This document shows positions 1 to 11,572 of a stretch of DNA of 64,000 bases, piece by piece (position 1 is the first letter of the stretch; each line of letters starts with the position of its first letter). A program made the position numbers and the translations under genes. The notes below the pieces were generated by a model. It was not told the DNA's origin and ran no database searches. It worked only from the letters and a program-made list of their open reading frames with translations. The stretch is taken from positions 372,001-436,000 of the forward strand of contig OY101119.1 in assembly GCA_956465555.1 (NCBI GenBank). The letters run 5' to 3'. The stretch is from Nitzschia sp. pyKryTriq1. Taxonomy: Eukaryota; Bacillariophyta; Bacillariophyceae; Bacillariales; Bacillariaceae.

Positions 1-2252
1 GACCTCCTTCATAAATAAGTTGGGTAATGAATAGAGCATTGGTATCCTGTTCACAAACAATATGCTGCGTGATGATCTGGTCGCTCTCTATAACAATCTC
101 TGTCTCTTCAGGTGGGTCAAAAATTGAAATAAACATCAGGATGACTCCTTGGAACAGGATCATCGGCATGGTGTAGAGAGCGGCCTGTTTATTGCTGATC
201 ATAACTTTCCGAAAGTTCGAACTCCCAATTAATTTCTTCATTCGCCACACCTTCACGAACAGCGGCGCAAGAGCAACCACAAAGAAGACATGGAAGGACC
301 ACATCCGAAGCATGCAAGTGCCATCGGTATTAGGGCCCAAAAGAGTCAACGACGAGGCGTTGAAGAGAGCGCAGCCGGCGATGAAGGCACACGTGAACTT
401 CCAATCAGAGTTGACCACCGCGCGTTCCGTCCTCTTTCGATAAAAGAGGACAACAAAGGCCGAGCAAGCGACGACTCCAAGAGCGCTGATGGCCAAGACA
501 GCGCCAAAGAGAGGATTCCCGATCTCGATCGAGTCAGAACTGTTTTTTTCTGCAGGCGAAACAACGAGTATGCGCCACCTCAAAGTTGCGTCGGTTTGCT
601 CGTACAAACTCGATTGTGCAAGGTACACTTCCGCATTGGTATCGCCCGATGCGCTAAAGCTAAGAATTTCCTTGGGGTACCCGGCCTCCCTGTGTCTCTC
701 GAATGCTTTCACCAAGATCTCGTCTTGTTCATCACCGGACAGATTGGACATCTTGATCCGAATCGGTTCGCATGGGGTGCCCACCAATGAGAGGGCTGCT
801 GGACAGGGTATGGAGTTGTCTTCTGAGAGCACTTTGATTGCGGCCGCGGATGAAGTCGAAACTCCAATAACAAAATTAGGTTCAGAATCCTCGAAAATGG
901 CAACCAGCGTGTCTGTATTTCCGTACGCCTGTTTGAGAAACTCTGAAACATCCGAAACTTCAAGGGCATCCGACATCGAACATGTTTCAAGAAAGACATT
1001 GTGGTGAGTGAATCGCATTCCTGAAAACAAACCGATGTCCGAGCTCGCACTTACGCAAGTAGTCGATCCCAAGGATACCAGCGAAAACCTGTTTTCCGTC
1101 CACAAAGTTGTAGATTGGATGAACATATGACAATCCAATATCAAGGCCCATAAAAACGAAAGGTTCAAGCCACACAGGTTGCTGCAATTCCTTTAGTTGC
1201 ATGTACCAGGGTCTGATAGTGGGTTCGTAAATGTACGACTGAAAGGCGCCCAAATAGGGATTACATTCCCCTCCCTTGTCACTGCAATAAGCATAGTCGC
1301 CAGTAAGATTACTCTGAACCAAAGTTTTCCCATCACCATAATAGCAACTTCCCAGAGTATACGCATCGCTTGTTAGATCAAATGGAGAAATAATCTTGGC
1401 AAATTCTTTGAACTCGAGTGCCCGAGGATTTCCTTTTTTAACACCACCAATATCCTGGGTTAAGAGCCCACGTGGACCATTGCAATGATCGGTCATTGGG
1501 ATATATCCCAAAGCAGGACTATCCACTTCCGGTGCGTACACGACAGTTTCGTATTTCACGCAATATTTCTTATTGTGTTCGCACTTCGTTTGCTCTTCCT
1601 TGTTTTCTAAAACTTGGCAATCTCTCTGAGAATCTTCATCCTTGCAAAGTTCTGGTTCGCAGTTTGTATCAACACACCTGGCATATTCGGCGCCCGGTTG
1701 AAGGATACAATCTTCCGGTTCTCCATTGGTGCTGTTGAAACATGCTTTCAAGTACTTTTGCATGGAAGGATCGTCTACCGAATATCCAGAGTATCCAGGT
1801 TCCCTATAGTAGGCCATATTACCCCCGTCGAGAGTGCAAAACCTTTTTAAAATCATTATTTAAGAAGGGAAATAGACAAGCAGTGACTACGTGAGCCACT
1901 CACTCAAAGTTTTATGAAAAACGCGAGAGACAATACTCCAAATTGCTTGGCTTTATAGTACTTACCCGGTCATGGAGCCGTCGTCCATCGCGTTCCAGAT
2001 GGAATGCTGCGGCAAAGAATGGGCGAGCATCAGAAATCGATCACGATCTGCAGCCTCCATATTGTGAGGAAAGGCCCCGCTGAAGCGCATGTTAGAGATC
2101 ACCGTTAAGGTGTCCTTTGGTTTTTCCATATAATCCGAAAGGCGATCTAACACACGCTTCTCGACTTCATAGTTGAATTCTTTGCCCATAACCAGAGTAG
2201 TGAGGGAAGTGAGGAGCATCAATACCAGTGGCCTAAGAATGAGGAGCATCAT
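1..2252 (-). CDS. Class C (GABA-B/mGlu-type) GPCR with Cache-like ectodomain, 3' end outside the window
   Basis: Likely a plasma-membrane receptor that binds a small ligand outside and couples to G proteins. Exon 1 (2252-1966) starts at a double ATG and encodes a signal peptide ending near VMG. A GTAAGT donor at 1965 and an AG at 1844-1843 join it in frame to exon 2 (1842-1055). The next donor, GTAAGT, is at 1054. The acceptor is uncertain: exon 3 may begin at 1020 (a very short 34-nt intron) or at 942, and both keep the frame. The ectodomain is Cys-rich, has FAGILGID and later LRWRILVVSP, and resembles a double-Cache sensor. Then come TM1 (PLFGAVLAISALG), TM2 (CAFIAGCALFNASS), TM3 with the class C pattern CMLRMWSFHVFF...LFVKVWRM, and TM4 before the window ends. 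The TM3 pattern and the Cys before it are typical of 7tm_3 receptors. The ligand is unknown. The remaining TM helices and tail lie outside. Confidence 0.82.
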
Positions 2253-2833
2253 GATTTCTCAATTGTTGTGTGTGATTTTGTGTGTGTGTGTGTGCGTGTT
2301 TTTGTACTGTTATTTTGCACCAGAGCAGCAAAATTTGTTGCATGCAAACTGCAGCAAAAGGTGCAAACTGCAAACTCCATCGACCGGGAATACCATCAAG
2401 AATCGTAGAATTGCGGTTCCATGCATGCAAATAACAAGTTATTGGGATCCCAAAGCGGTCATTGAAGAATCCGGCAACAATCCGGCCACGCAGCTTTATG
2501 TTGCACTTGTACTGTACCAGTACCGAGTACCAGTTGTTTAGCAACGTACCTGGTACACGTATGGCTACGTGAAGCTTCTGACGAAAAGAGGCCCTAAGAA
2601 TGCAGGTTTTTAGCTTCCTTTCTTTCCGAATAGGCCCTGTTGTTAAGTACCCTTCTCATTAATCTCAGAACAAGGGCAGGCATGCGCAGGCGGTAGGACC
2701 GACATGCATGAACATTCGTTATTATTTTGTCCTACTCTCCTTTTATTAGCAGTAATAAAAAAGAACGGTAGACAAATTCCGCATCCTTGCAACTTTTACT
2801 GTTAGTGGAATTTTAGAGCCTTAGAGAACCGTT

Positions 2834-2863
2834 CAGCGGTCATTATTGGTGAGATGACCGCTG
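2834..2863. repeat. Perfect 10-bp inverted repeat
   Basis: CAGCGGTCAT at 2834-2843 is followed after 10 nt by its exact reverse complement ATGACCGCTG at 2854-2863. It could fold as a hairpin or be a dyad binding site. It lies about 580 bp upstream of the GPCR start. No function can be assigned. Confidence 0.5.
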
Positions 2864-3403
2864 ACGACTCAATCTCTACTTAACAAGAAGAAGAGCGAGC
2901 AAGACGGAACTACTCGCTTCAAGCTACCGGTGTCCAAAAGTGATGCCGTTGCAAAAGTGATGCCGTTTTTTCGCTGCGCGCGTAAAAGCACGCGGGGTTT
3001 CCTGACTTGTACGATTATAGACCCACGCACAGCTTTTGTTGTGAGCTACTGTAGAGTAGTGATGTACTCCTCTAGACTAGCTACGAACAGGACAACAACA
3101 GCATAGGTGATGTAGACTACGAGACATAATTATCATTTGACAGCAACCTAAAGTATGAGTTACAACTTGGTACCGCCACCAACTACTGGTACAGTTAGTA
3201 GCGAGTACTATCTCTACTACTAAAAAGGTCTTGCTGGCAATATTTATTGTAACAGAATTGTTTTTCTGAGAATTGTGAGCCTATTATTGCCTTCGAGGTC
3301 AAGCCATAATAAATTTGGGTACCTAAGTAATTATCGTGGAGACTGAGGCAATTGGCAAACATGGGGTCGGTTGAGACGACTTCATCCACCAGACGTATAT
3401 CAT

Positions 3404-3900
3404 TGCCCTATGCACGAGGTGGTCGACAAGAATGATTGAAAGTAAAAATTGTGAGCTAGAAATGAATTGTTATTTTGGAACTACTTGTTCGATGGATTCC
3501 ATGCGCTCGCAGAAATCCACGAATTCAGTGACGGTCCCGTCGACCGAGTTGAAGTCATGCTCGATCATTTTTCGTTGCCACGAGTGGGGAATTCCAAATT
3601 CCATTAGATCAACGATCTTGTCTTCGTCTAATTTCGCCGCGGGTGGCCCACATGCACGAGGTAGTCGACAAGAAAAATACCCACTTAACGCGTGTCGAAA
3701 TGATCGACACCGAGGCTGCGTTCCTAGAGGCCGAGCTCGACGACGAAGACATCTACATCGAGTGGCCAGAAGGAGTCAAGCAATTTGGCTACTTCTCAGC
3801 AGAGGAGATGCACGATCGCTGCCTGCAAGATCTCGAACCACGATTAGTCTTAGCAAAAGAGAGAGACGAAAGGATAGTTTTTGTCTCATAATAATTGATA
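3404..3900. mobile_element. Composite LTR-retrotransposon fossil (Ty3/gypsy-type LTR end and gag-like piece, Ty1/copia-type RT piece)
   Basis: From 3404 to about 3479 the minus strand closely matches the 3' end of the long terminal repeat seen intact at 37461-37935. It is followed, also on the minus strand to about 3640, by a gag-like segment with MEFGIPHSW and FVDFCERME. From about 3643 the plus strand reads as a copia-type reverse transcriptase piece with IDTEAAFLEAELDDED and YIEWPEGV. About 20 bases of the LTR end recur at the start of that piece. It is a broken mosaic of at least two elements, clearly older than the element at 37.5 kb because its LTR piece has diverged. Confidence 0.7.
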
Positions 3901-4165
3901 GCACGAATTGAGTAAGACTCGAGTTATTAAGTTAGTCAACTGCTATTATTATCGCCAGACCAGCACCAGACGCCAGACCTACTGGGGTACAGAAGAAGTC
4001 CCCGAGAGTAGGAAGAGTCAGATATTTCAACACATGGGCTGCATGATTCCGCGCCGTACCCAAAGAAGTGACACTGCGATTCCTGACAGACAGGTTTTTA
4101 ATGTATTGTATGTTGTTGTATAGTTTGGTTATTCTAGTAAATCTAGCCCTCTAGAGTAGGTGTAC

Positions 4166-7100
4166 CTAGTCCTTCTTGAGCACCAGGGCCTGCTCCGCCA
4201 TATCCCGAAGTGCCTTGGAACTTTCAGCGCCCGTAGCATCGACCAACTCGGAAAATACTCCATTAGAAATATTCAAGAGCTCCACTGGCGATCCAAATTC
4301 AACCGCCTTGCCCGCATCCATGACCAATACCAAATCATAATCCATAATTGTATTGAGCCTGTGAGCGATCGTCACTAGAGTGGTTTCGGGAAAGCGCGTC
4401 CGAAGCATTCGTTGAATAAAGGCATCCGTTTCGCCATCTATACTTGCCGTTGCTTCGTCCAAGACCAATAATTTGGGTTGAGACAACAAGGCACGAGCCA
4501 AGTTGAGCAATTGGCGTTCTCCCACTGAGTAGTTTGATCCACCTTCTTCTAGCTTGGTTGAAAGCAACGTCTTGTCATCGACGCTGCTGGAGCTTCCTAG
4601 CCGTACGGCCTTCAAGGCTTCAACGATGTTTTCATCAGCGTGATGGCCAAACGGGTCCAAGCATTCTCGCAAGGTAGCACCCGCTAAGAAAGGATCTTGA
4701 GGAATAATCGTCATACCTCTGCCTCTGACATCCGACAGCCCCAGACTTCCAAGATCAATGCCGTCCAAGGAAATTTGTCCTGCTTCGATTTCGACCAAGC
4801 GAAAGAGGGCTACCGTGATGCTCGACTTGCCAGCTCCAGTTCTTCCGACTACGCCACAGGTCTTGCCAGCTGGGATGTCAAAAGATAATCCATTCAATGC
4901 CAAAGGCAATCCTTCGCGGTAACGTAAGGACACATTATCAAACTTGAGAAGTCCACGCTCTGGCCAGCTGGCCGGTGGTTGATGATCGGGGTCGGTGTCC
5001 ATAGCCTTCTCCATCGGCAAATCCGCCATCGCGTCCACCCGCTCAATCGCCGTAATGGCGGCTTCCGTTTCACTGAAGGTATCCACCAAAAAGTTGAGAG
5101 TGATTGTAAAGTTGGAAGACCACATGATCAAGAGACCAACGAGGCCGGGTTCGAGATTCAAAGAATCGTTCAAGCAAACCACCAAGACTGATGATACCAA
5201 GACGACAATAGAACCCAAAAGTTCCATCCGAGCGCCCAGCCATCGCTGGGCTGACACAAAGTTCAAGAGCGCTGAACTATTTGTGTCGGCGACGCCTCGG
5301 AAGCGATCGACAAAGTTGGAGTCTTGATGAAAGACGCGGATACTGGTGGAACCCTCGAGACATTCGCTCACCATGGACTGGAGGGGTGAACGGCTGAGAG
5401 CGTCAATGCGCTGTAGATCGGGCCCAGACATGCGATAATGCAACATCAAGAACCAGTACATACCCGATACCGGGAAGACCACCAGTGCGCTCCATGGCAA
5501 AATGGTACACTGAATGCAGACGCCCGCAACATACCTGAAAAATTACATAAAACAATGGTGAGGACGTGTGGTGGTTTTTCGAGGCTGCGATAGCCAATAG
5601 CCAATAATTTATTTGTCAATCTGAAGTCGGTGGACTCACCAAGAGCAGCTAATCATAAACATGGACATGACTTGAGTCAGCGTTACATCATTGATGTCCG
5701 TATCGTAGGTGAACCGATTCAGAATGCGACCCATGGGAACGGTTTCAAAGTAAGACATGGGTGCCCTAAGCACACTTGACAACATGGTAGCAAAGACGTT
5801 GCGTGTAGCCCTTCCTCCGCCCGTGACAGCCCATTCGGATCGAAGGGCAGTCGCAACGAAGGAGACTACAATCAGAGTAGCGTAGACTCGCAAATACTCT
5901 GCCTGTGCTGAAATACCGTCCGTTTGAGGAGGGAATTCAATCCCGAGAATGTCCACCGGTCCGTCGGCAGCAGCCGTCCACTTGGCCAAGAACCATTCTA
6001 CCGCAACGTAGACAAGTCGGTCAATACCCATGAACAAGATCTGCAAAGACATGAATTTCCAACCTCCAGCACGTTGAAACCAGAGCAACCATGTTTTGAG
6101 ACTCGAAAGTCCATGCTCACGCTGTTCGACTTGAATGAGTCGGCCTCGCTTCTTTGTTCCTCCTGTTTCGTCCTCGTCCACCCCCTTGTCCGCGTCCTTT
6201 TCGGCTTCGTCATCACTGTCACTTTCTTCGGTGTTTTCTCGGACAGATGATTTGATGTGATCCACTGCTCGCAAGGTAATTTCGTCCGTGGGATGAAAAT
6301 GAGCCAATTCGTCCCAGGAACCCAAGAATCGATCTTGACCCTCGACCAGCAATAAGATTTTATCAATAGCTTTGTGGGTGATGAAATGCGAGGCATGTGT
6401 CACGAGCAGGATTGCCTTGTCTTTCAGCAAGGCTTCCGGAGAAGCAATGAGTCGTTCAAAAACCGTTTTCCCAGTGCCAGAATCCAAGGCACTAAATGGA
6501 TCGTCCATTACGTACAAGCTGGCCGCCGAGTTGTAGGCGGCACGCGCCAAGGAGACGCGTTGTTTTTGCCCTCCAGAGAGCGTCACTCCTCGTTCTCCAA
6601 TTTCTGTCAAATCTCCCGAGGCTCCCAATTGTTCAAGATCGGGCCGCAGACAACACGCGTCCAATACTTGATTGTAGCGTTCTTCGTCCATGGGAAGCCC
6701 AAACAAAATGTTGTCACGGACTGTCAAATTGAGAATGAATGGTGTTTGAGGAACGTATGAAATGGGTCCGTGAATTTCAACCTTGGTGTCTCCCAGAGCT
6801 TCCGCTTCTTCCAGGATACCATTGATCAAGGAGGATTTCCCACTTCCTACGGGACCACAAACAGCCATAACCTCGCCTTTGGCAATGGAAAAGTCAAACT
6901 TGGAAACAGTAAATCCCGAAGTATCTTGTGTCGATGGATCTCGCAAAAGCTCCTCTTTCGTGGGAGGGGAGTCTCCAATTCGGAATGAGGCATGCTTTAA
7001 AGTCAAAGGCTGCTTTTCATGTTCGGGTGTAGTCGATTCTTCCTCTTCCGAGGCAGGAGTCGTTTGGTTGGTCGCCACCCAAGCAGCATCTTCTCCTTCC

Positions 7101-8656
7101 GTGGCTGTTGTTGTTTTGGTTTTGGTTTTGGAAGACGCGGAGGAGGAGTCCTCATCCTGTCGCAAGGGCCGCTCCAAGAAGAGGGCAATCCGCCGCACCG
7201 CCGACAGGGCTTGGGCCATCTTGCCAATCAATCGTCCCGCAAAATTAATCGGGAATCGGAGGGCGGAAAACAGCAACAACACTCCAAAAGTATCCGAGGC
7301 TGTCAAAATGTTGTTATCGTCCATCAAGACATAGGTACAAAAGGTCGCCCCCGTGGCCAAGACGGGTGATATGACCGTCATGAGCAAGGTGGTGGCCCAG
7401 ACGGCCATTTCTCTGGACAAGTAGTGCAACTCTTGATTTCTCGTGTCCGTGACATTTCGTAAGTAGTTTGATTCGTAATTGTTAAGTTTGGTGACTTTGA
7501 TCCCTTGCAACATGTTACTGACAATCTCGACGCGTTGGTCGGTGTAGCGTACCCGTTGCTGTCGAATCGCCAACATGCGTGCTGTCACTTTTTGAATCAC
7601 GGGCACAAAGCCAATCAAAACGACAATGCCCACAAGAGTAGATGGGCCGAGGGTACGGTAGAGAAAGAAAGTGACCAGAACAATACTCAATGGCAAGGCC
7701 CAAATCAAATGCCCTTCCTGTGTCACTTCAAAGAGTTTTTGAGCATCGACCGCCACCAAGTTGGTGACTTCGCCCGATGTCAATCCTTTCTTTCCGGCTG
7801 GACTCAATTGCAAGACATGTTGATAGAGTACATTCACAATAGTAGCTTTCAAGGCCACTCCTGTCTTGAGTGCCAGGTGTCGATGACGATGGTTCCCAAA
7901 ACCATTCAGGATGGAAACGATAAAGATGGAAATCGCCAGTGGCAATCCTTTGGTTAACACCTCGGTTCCATCGGCCTGTTGTTGTTCCAACACTCCGAGG
8001 AGCTCTCGTACCAATAGTGGCAAGGCAGTACCACACAAGACCACCAACAATTCGCAAAAGCCCGCCGGAACAAACGTCGGCGCTCCAATCTTCCACAGCG
8101 CCCACAACAACTGCCGCCGTGCTGCTTTGGACTTTATTTCACTGAGGTCCTCGTTGTCGTCATTGTCATTGTCATTGTCGTCATCGTGGCTGCTGCCGTG
8201 GGTCGTCGTCTTTGTCGTTTTTTGTTGCTGTTGTTGCTCTTGCTGTTGCTGTTGATGGTATTGTTGATCAAAGACTTGGACTAGATGAGTCGATTCCATA
8301 GCTTTGGGAACGACGTACAAGTCATCCGAAGTCAAATAATAATGTTGATGTCCATCATCTTTTCTTTTGTTTTGTTGCGCTCCCTTGTCCAAGACGACGC
8401 TCATGTACGCAAAGGTCCAAATGCTCCATTTCGACTGCAAGAACTTGTATGGATTCACCGAATTGGTTTCGTTTTCTTCATCTTCGGGCCATCGGAGAAG
8501 TCGAGGATCGCGTTCCGTCGTCGCCACCGCCACCACGTCCTCCTCCTCATGCTGCTGCTGCTGCGGCTGCTCGGTTTTTGGTTTGTTGTTATTAGGATGA
8601 TTCATATTAGCGGTTCTTGTGATGCCGTCGTTGTCGTCTTCCCCCTTCGAGCACAT
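4166..8656 (-). CDS. ABCC/MRP-type full ABC transporter, two exons, about 1461 aa
   Basis: An ATP-driven exporter, by family probably of organic anions or glutathione conjugates at the vacuolar or plasma membrane. Exon 1 is 8656-5640 and exon 2 is 5534-4166. The 105-bp intron has GTGAGT and TTTCAG ends, and the joint restores MISCSW-YVAGVC in frame. Order: a Gln/Asp-rich N-terminus, membrane domain 1 (about 180-480), NBD1 (Walker A GPVGSGKSS near 597, signature LSGGQKQRVSLARA near 690, Walker B LYVMDDPFSALD), an acidic linker, membrane domain 2 (about 850-1140), and NBD2 (Walker A GRTGAGKSS near 1236, signature YSVGERQLLNLARALL near 1341, Walker B LLVLDEATASID). Asp in place of the catalytic Glu after NBD1 Walker B, and SVGERQ in NBD2, are the usual ABCC asymmetry. 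Length is typical of short MRPs lacking TMD0. The substrate cannot be read from sequence. Confidence 0.95.
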
Positions 8657-9407
8657 CGTGCTCTTATTGTCCTCGTCGTTACTGCTCTTATGTTTTCAAA
8701 TTAATACTAATAATAAGGAAGCACAGTACTTCTTTTGTTCGGCAGTGTAGTGTAGTGTAGTCTAGTCTAGTCTAGTGAAGCAAAGAAAAGTGAAATGTGG
8801 ATGAATCGATGGATCGATGGATGCTGTACGGATGCATTCGTACGTTCTGACGTAGTAGTTTGTAATGCGATCTCATCGATCTTGAAACCCTGACCCATAT
8901 CACATTCTCAATTCGTCGCATTCTTCTTTTTATTACTTTGGAGCGAGGCTTCACTACAAGTACGTACAAAAACAACGCCTACTATGGTTGCGGTTGGAGT
9001 CGAGCACAGGTTTGGGTTTGGGAACAAAAAGGAGCGTCATGGAATAACATGTAAAATAAATAGCGTGGTTCGTACACGGTACAGTACACGTGTACGGAGG
9101 TCCTAACAGGCTTTTAGTAGCGTTTGACGACGACTCATATGACTGACTTGTCGTGGAAGCAGTCGTACCAGTCGAACTGCAGTGCGACTTATTACAGACG
9201 ACAAACTCTTCTCTACTACTAGAGTAGAGAGACATAGCAGAGATTATACGTACGAGTGCGTATAGTAGCATGCAACAGTCATCAATAGCAAATAATACTT
9301 CGTACCATAGACAAGAAACATTCGTACCCCGCGCCGGTACTTCTACCTCAGTATATACGGTATAGATGCGGTGTTAGAATATATAACCTTACGCAGGAAC
9401 CGCAATA
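8657..9407. promoter_or_regulatory. Divergent spacer between the ABC transporter and the next gene
   Basis: This 751-bp region separates two genes transcribed away from each other, so it should hold both promoters. Near 8745-8780 it contains TAGTGTAGT and CTAGTCTAGT repeats. Around 9060-9100 lies a GTAC-rich patch with ACACGTGTAC. I can identify no specific binding site. Confidence 0.5.
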
Positions 9408-10775
9408 ATGACGGCCTCCTCGTCCTTTCTTCCGGGAGGTGGAGCAGGAGCAGGAGCAGGGGAGGAGAGTAATAATATTCTTCCTCCTCCTTATAATAAG
9501 GATGACGAAGAATCCATTCTAAAAGAGCTCGCCGAGTTGGAAGACGACGACGATGATGATGATGATGACGACGACGACGACGATGACGATGACGAACAAC
9601 TCGGCCCCACAGCAGCGGGGGGTATTCCTATGAAGCGACATCACCAAGAAGAAGATCAATATGCTACTACTATTTTATCCTTGGAAGAAGAACTTTCCAG
9701 AGTCACTTTGGAATTGACGGCTATTCGCAACGAACGCGAAAAACAGCGTGTCCAACTGCTGGATCCACTGACCAAAGAACACCAAGCCTTGCTGAATCAA
9801 AAAGATCTTCGGATGGAGCGTCTGAAATTGCAAGAACAACTGGATGAATTGCAAGGAATCATCGATGCCAAGATTTTGGTGCAAAAGGGGCCGCTGGGCG
9901 AAGAACAGGCGCTGGAACAAGTCAAGTCGCATCATCGGCAGTTGCAACGCACCCTCAAACTGTTGCAGGGAAGTGTGGAGCAGATTTTGGAGCAATCGGC
10001 CTCGGATAGATCGACGAGTCTGGAAGATCGGAATCGTGCCATTATGCGGCAAGCCCTACTCAAACAATTGCTTCAGCAAGATTGGAACAAATCTCAAGCA
10101 CTGTACCTCTATCACGAGGATGACAACGATGACGATGAAGATGAAATTCATGATGAAGATGGTGATGGTGATGGTGATGGCCCGCAACTCTTTTACAAAA
10201 AGAACAAACGATACGAATCCATGGACAGTATGATTAGCGAAATTGCCAGCATTCCTCCTCAGGATATGCTGTTAAGGCCATCCAGTCTGCTCTACAACAA
10301 GGCCCATCAAAAGTTCCCTTCCACTGTTTCATCATCATCATCACCCCCCGGCCCTGGAGGACGTACTCTGAGTCGATCCAAATTCTATCAAATACAGGAC
10401 AAAGAACAAGAGCCTCCTCAGCGTCATCCTACTAGCATTTCGAAGAGTCACTCCATGGATTCCTCTTCGCAGGGCAGTATTGGTGGTGGTGGTGGTGGTA
10501 GTAGCGGTAGCGGTAGCGGACTACGACGGAAACGAAGCAAGTCGAGTAGTCGAACAAATTCTTCTTCTTTTTCTTCTTTGCGACGATCGAAGAGCTTTGA
10601 TGCAGTTTCGTCAAATGCGAGTTCGAATACCAGCAGTGCTACGAGTCGACGGAAAACGTCCTTGATGCGCATGTTGGATCACGATCACAACGAAGATGGT
10701 GGTGGTGGTGGTGGTGGTGATGATGAAGGATCCCACGATACACCCAAGACTACCAATACACAAGGAACAAGATAG
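9408..10775 (+). CDS. Coiled-coil, low-complexity protein of unknown function, 455 aa
   Basis: I do not recognise a family. A single exon starts at the ATG of MTASSSFLPGG. It encodes a Gly/Ala-rich N-terminus and an uninterrupted Asp run (about residues 46-62). Next is a Leu/Glu/Gln-rich segment (about 85-230) with heptad character that should form a coiled coil (LEEELSRVTLELTAIRNERE). A second acidic stretch follows near 240-260. The C-terminal half is Ser-rich and basic, with motifs such as RRKRSKSSSR and RRSKSFD and poly-Gly runs encoded by GGT repeats. The RxxS motifs could be phosphorylation sites (inference). A soluble scaffold or cytoskeleton-associated role is plausible but unsupported. 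The Asp and Gly runs come from near-pure triplet repeats that may vary in length. Confidence 0.75.
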   Translation: MTASSSFLPGGGAGAGAGEESNNILPPPYNKDDEESILKELAELEDDDDDDDDDDDDDDDDDEQLGPTAAGGIPMKRHHQEEDQYATTILSLEEELSRVTLELTAIRNEREKQRVQLLDPLTKEHQALLNQKDLRMERLKLQEQLDELQGIIDAKILVQKGPLGEEQALEQVKSHHRQLQRTLKLLQGSVEQILEQSASDRSTSLEDRNRAIMRQALLKQLLQQDWNKSQALYLYHEDDNDDDEDEIHDEDGDGDGDGPQLFYKKNKRYESMDSMISEIASIPPQDMLLRPSSLLYNKAHQKFPSTVSSSSSPPGPGGRTLSRSKFYQIQDKEQEPPQRHPTSISKSHSMDSSSQGSIGGGGGGSSGSGSGLRRKRSKSSSRTNSSSFSSLRRSKSFDAVSSNASSNTSSATSRRKTSLMRMLDHDHNEDGGGGGGGDDEGSHDTPKTTNTQGTR

Positions 10776-11572
10776 ATGATACTATTGTGTAGTCCAAGAC
10801 GAGAGAAGTGGTGGTGATTTTCATTTTAAAACGGTGGTTATATTCTGCTGCTGCTGCTACTGATGCTGCTACTGATCTCCTCTCCTCGGGAGGAACTTCC
10901 TCAAGAATGATCCTCAGCACCAAACGACGACGACGGCTACTACGACGCCGATCATCTCAATGCAAACACACAGAGATCCAAACAAACATTTGCATGTGTC
11001 GAGTGAGTATTTTAGGGCATTTTTCATTATATTGCATGCAAACAAAATACAGCGGGAATATGGTTTGTTTGTACTTCTCGGGGACCAGTGGTATTACGTA
11101 TACGTACGTACATGGACGATGCGAGACGACTCACTCACTCACTCACTCACTCGCCCGCCTCGCAAGAGCTGCCGCGACTGAGGAGACCGTGTACTGGTAC
11201 TATATTATTTCTCATCGATCTCTCATCAGCGCAGTCCTCCAGAAATGCATTGTAGAGAAGAACGGCCAGCAAAAGTATTCCCCGTGTGAATACGATACGT
11301 CCAATCGATGTTTTGAGAATTTCACGCCACAGACAAGGAACGATGACGTTCCGACTTCCGCTCCGATTAGATCTGAGAATATAACATTCAGCAACGATGA
11401 GGTTTAACATCATCTAATAATACTCGCACATGCTCTAGAGAGTACAAAAGCAACAAGACAACAGGTGTTTTCAAATAATAGATAACCATGTACGGTTTAT
11501 ATAAAATTAGACAATGCATCAAAACTGTGCTCTTAGGCAATAGCGGAAGGAATGGATGTACAGAACTAACGA
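10776..11572. other. Convergent spacer with ACTC microsatellite
   Basis: Between two genes that converge here I see no coding sequence. It holds a pure (ACTC)n run at 11128-11152, next to a TACGTACGTACATG stretch at about 11099-11112, plus general A/T-rich DNA. Confidence 0.5.

Larger units (their letters stand above)
2253..4165. other. Intergenic region between the GPCR and the ABC transporter
   Basis: This spacer holds the 5' flank of the GPCR, with a TG-rich run near 2277-2300. A GTAC-rich stretch lies at about 2504-2560. A short duplicated motif, GTGATGCCGTT, occurs twice near 2940-2968. A composite LTR-retrotransposon fossil occupies 3404-3900. I see no host gene here. Confidence 0.6.

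Noticed and set aside
709-1050. 113-codon minus-strand frame overlapping the GPCR
   Set aside because: It is out of frame with the Cache/7TM reading and has no family features.
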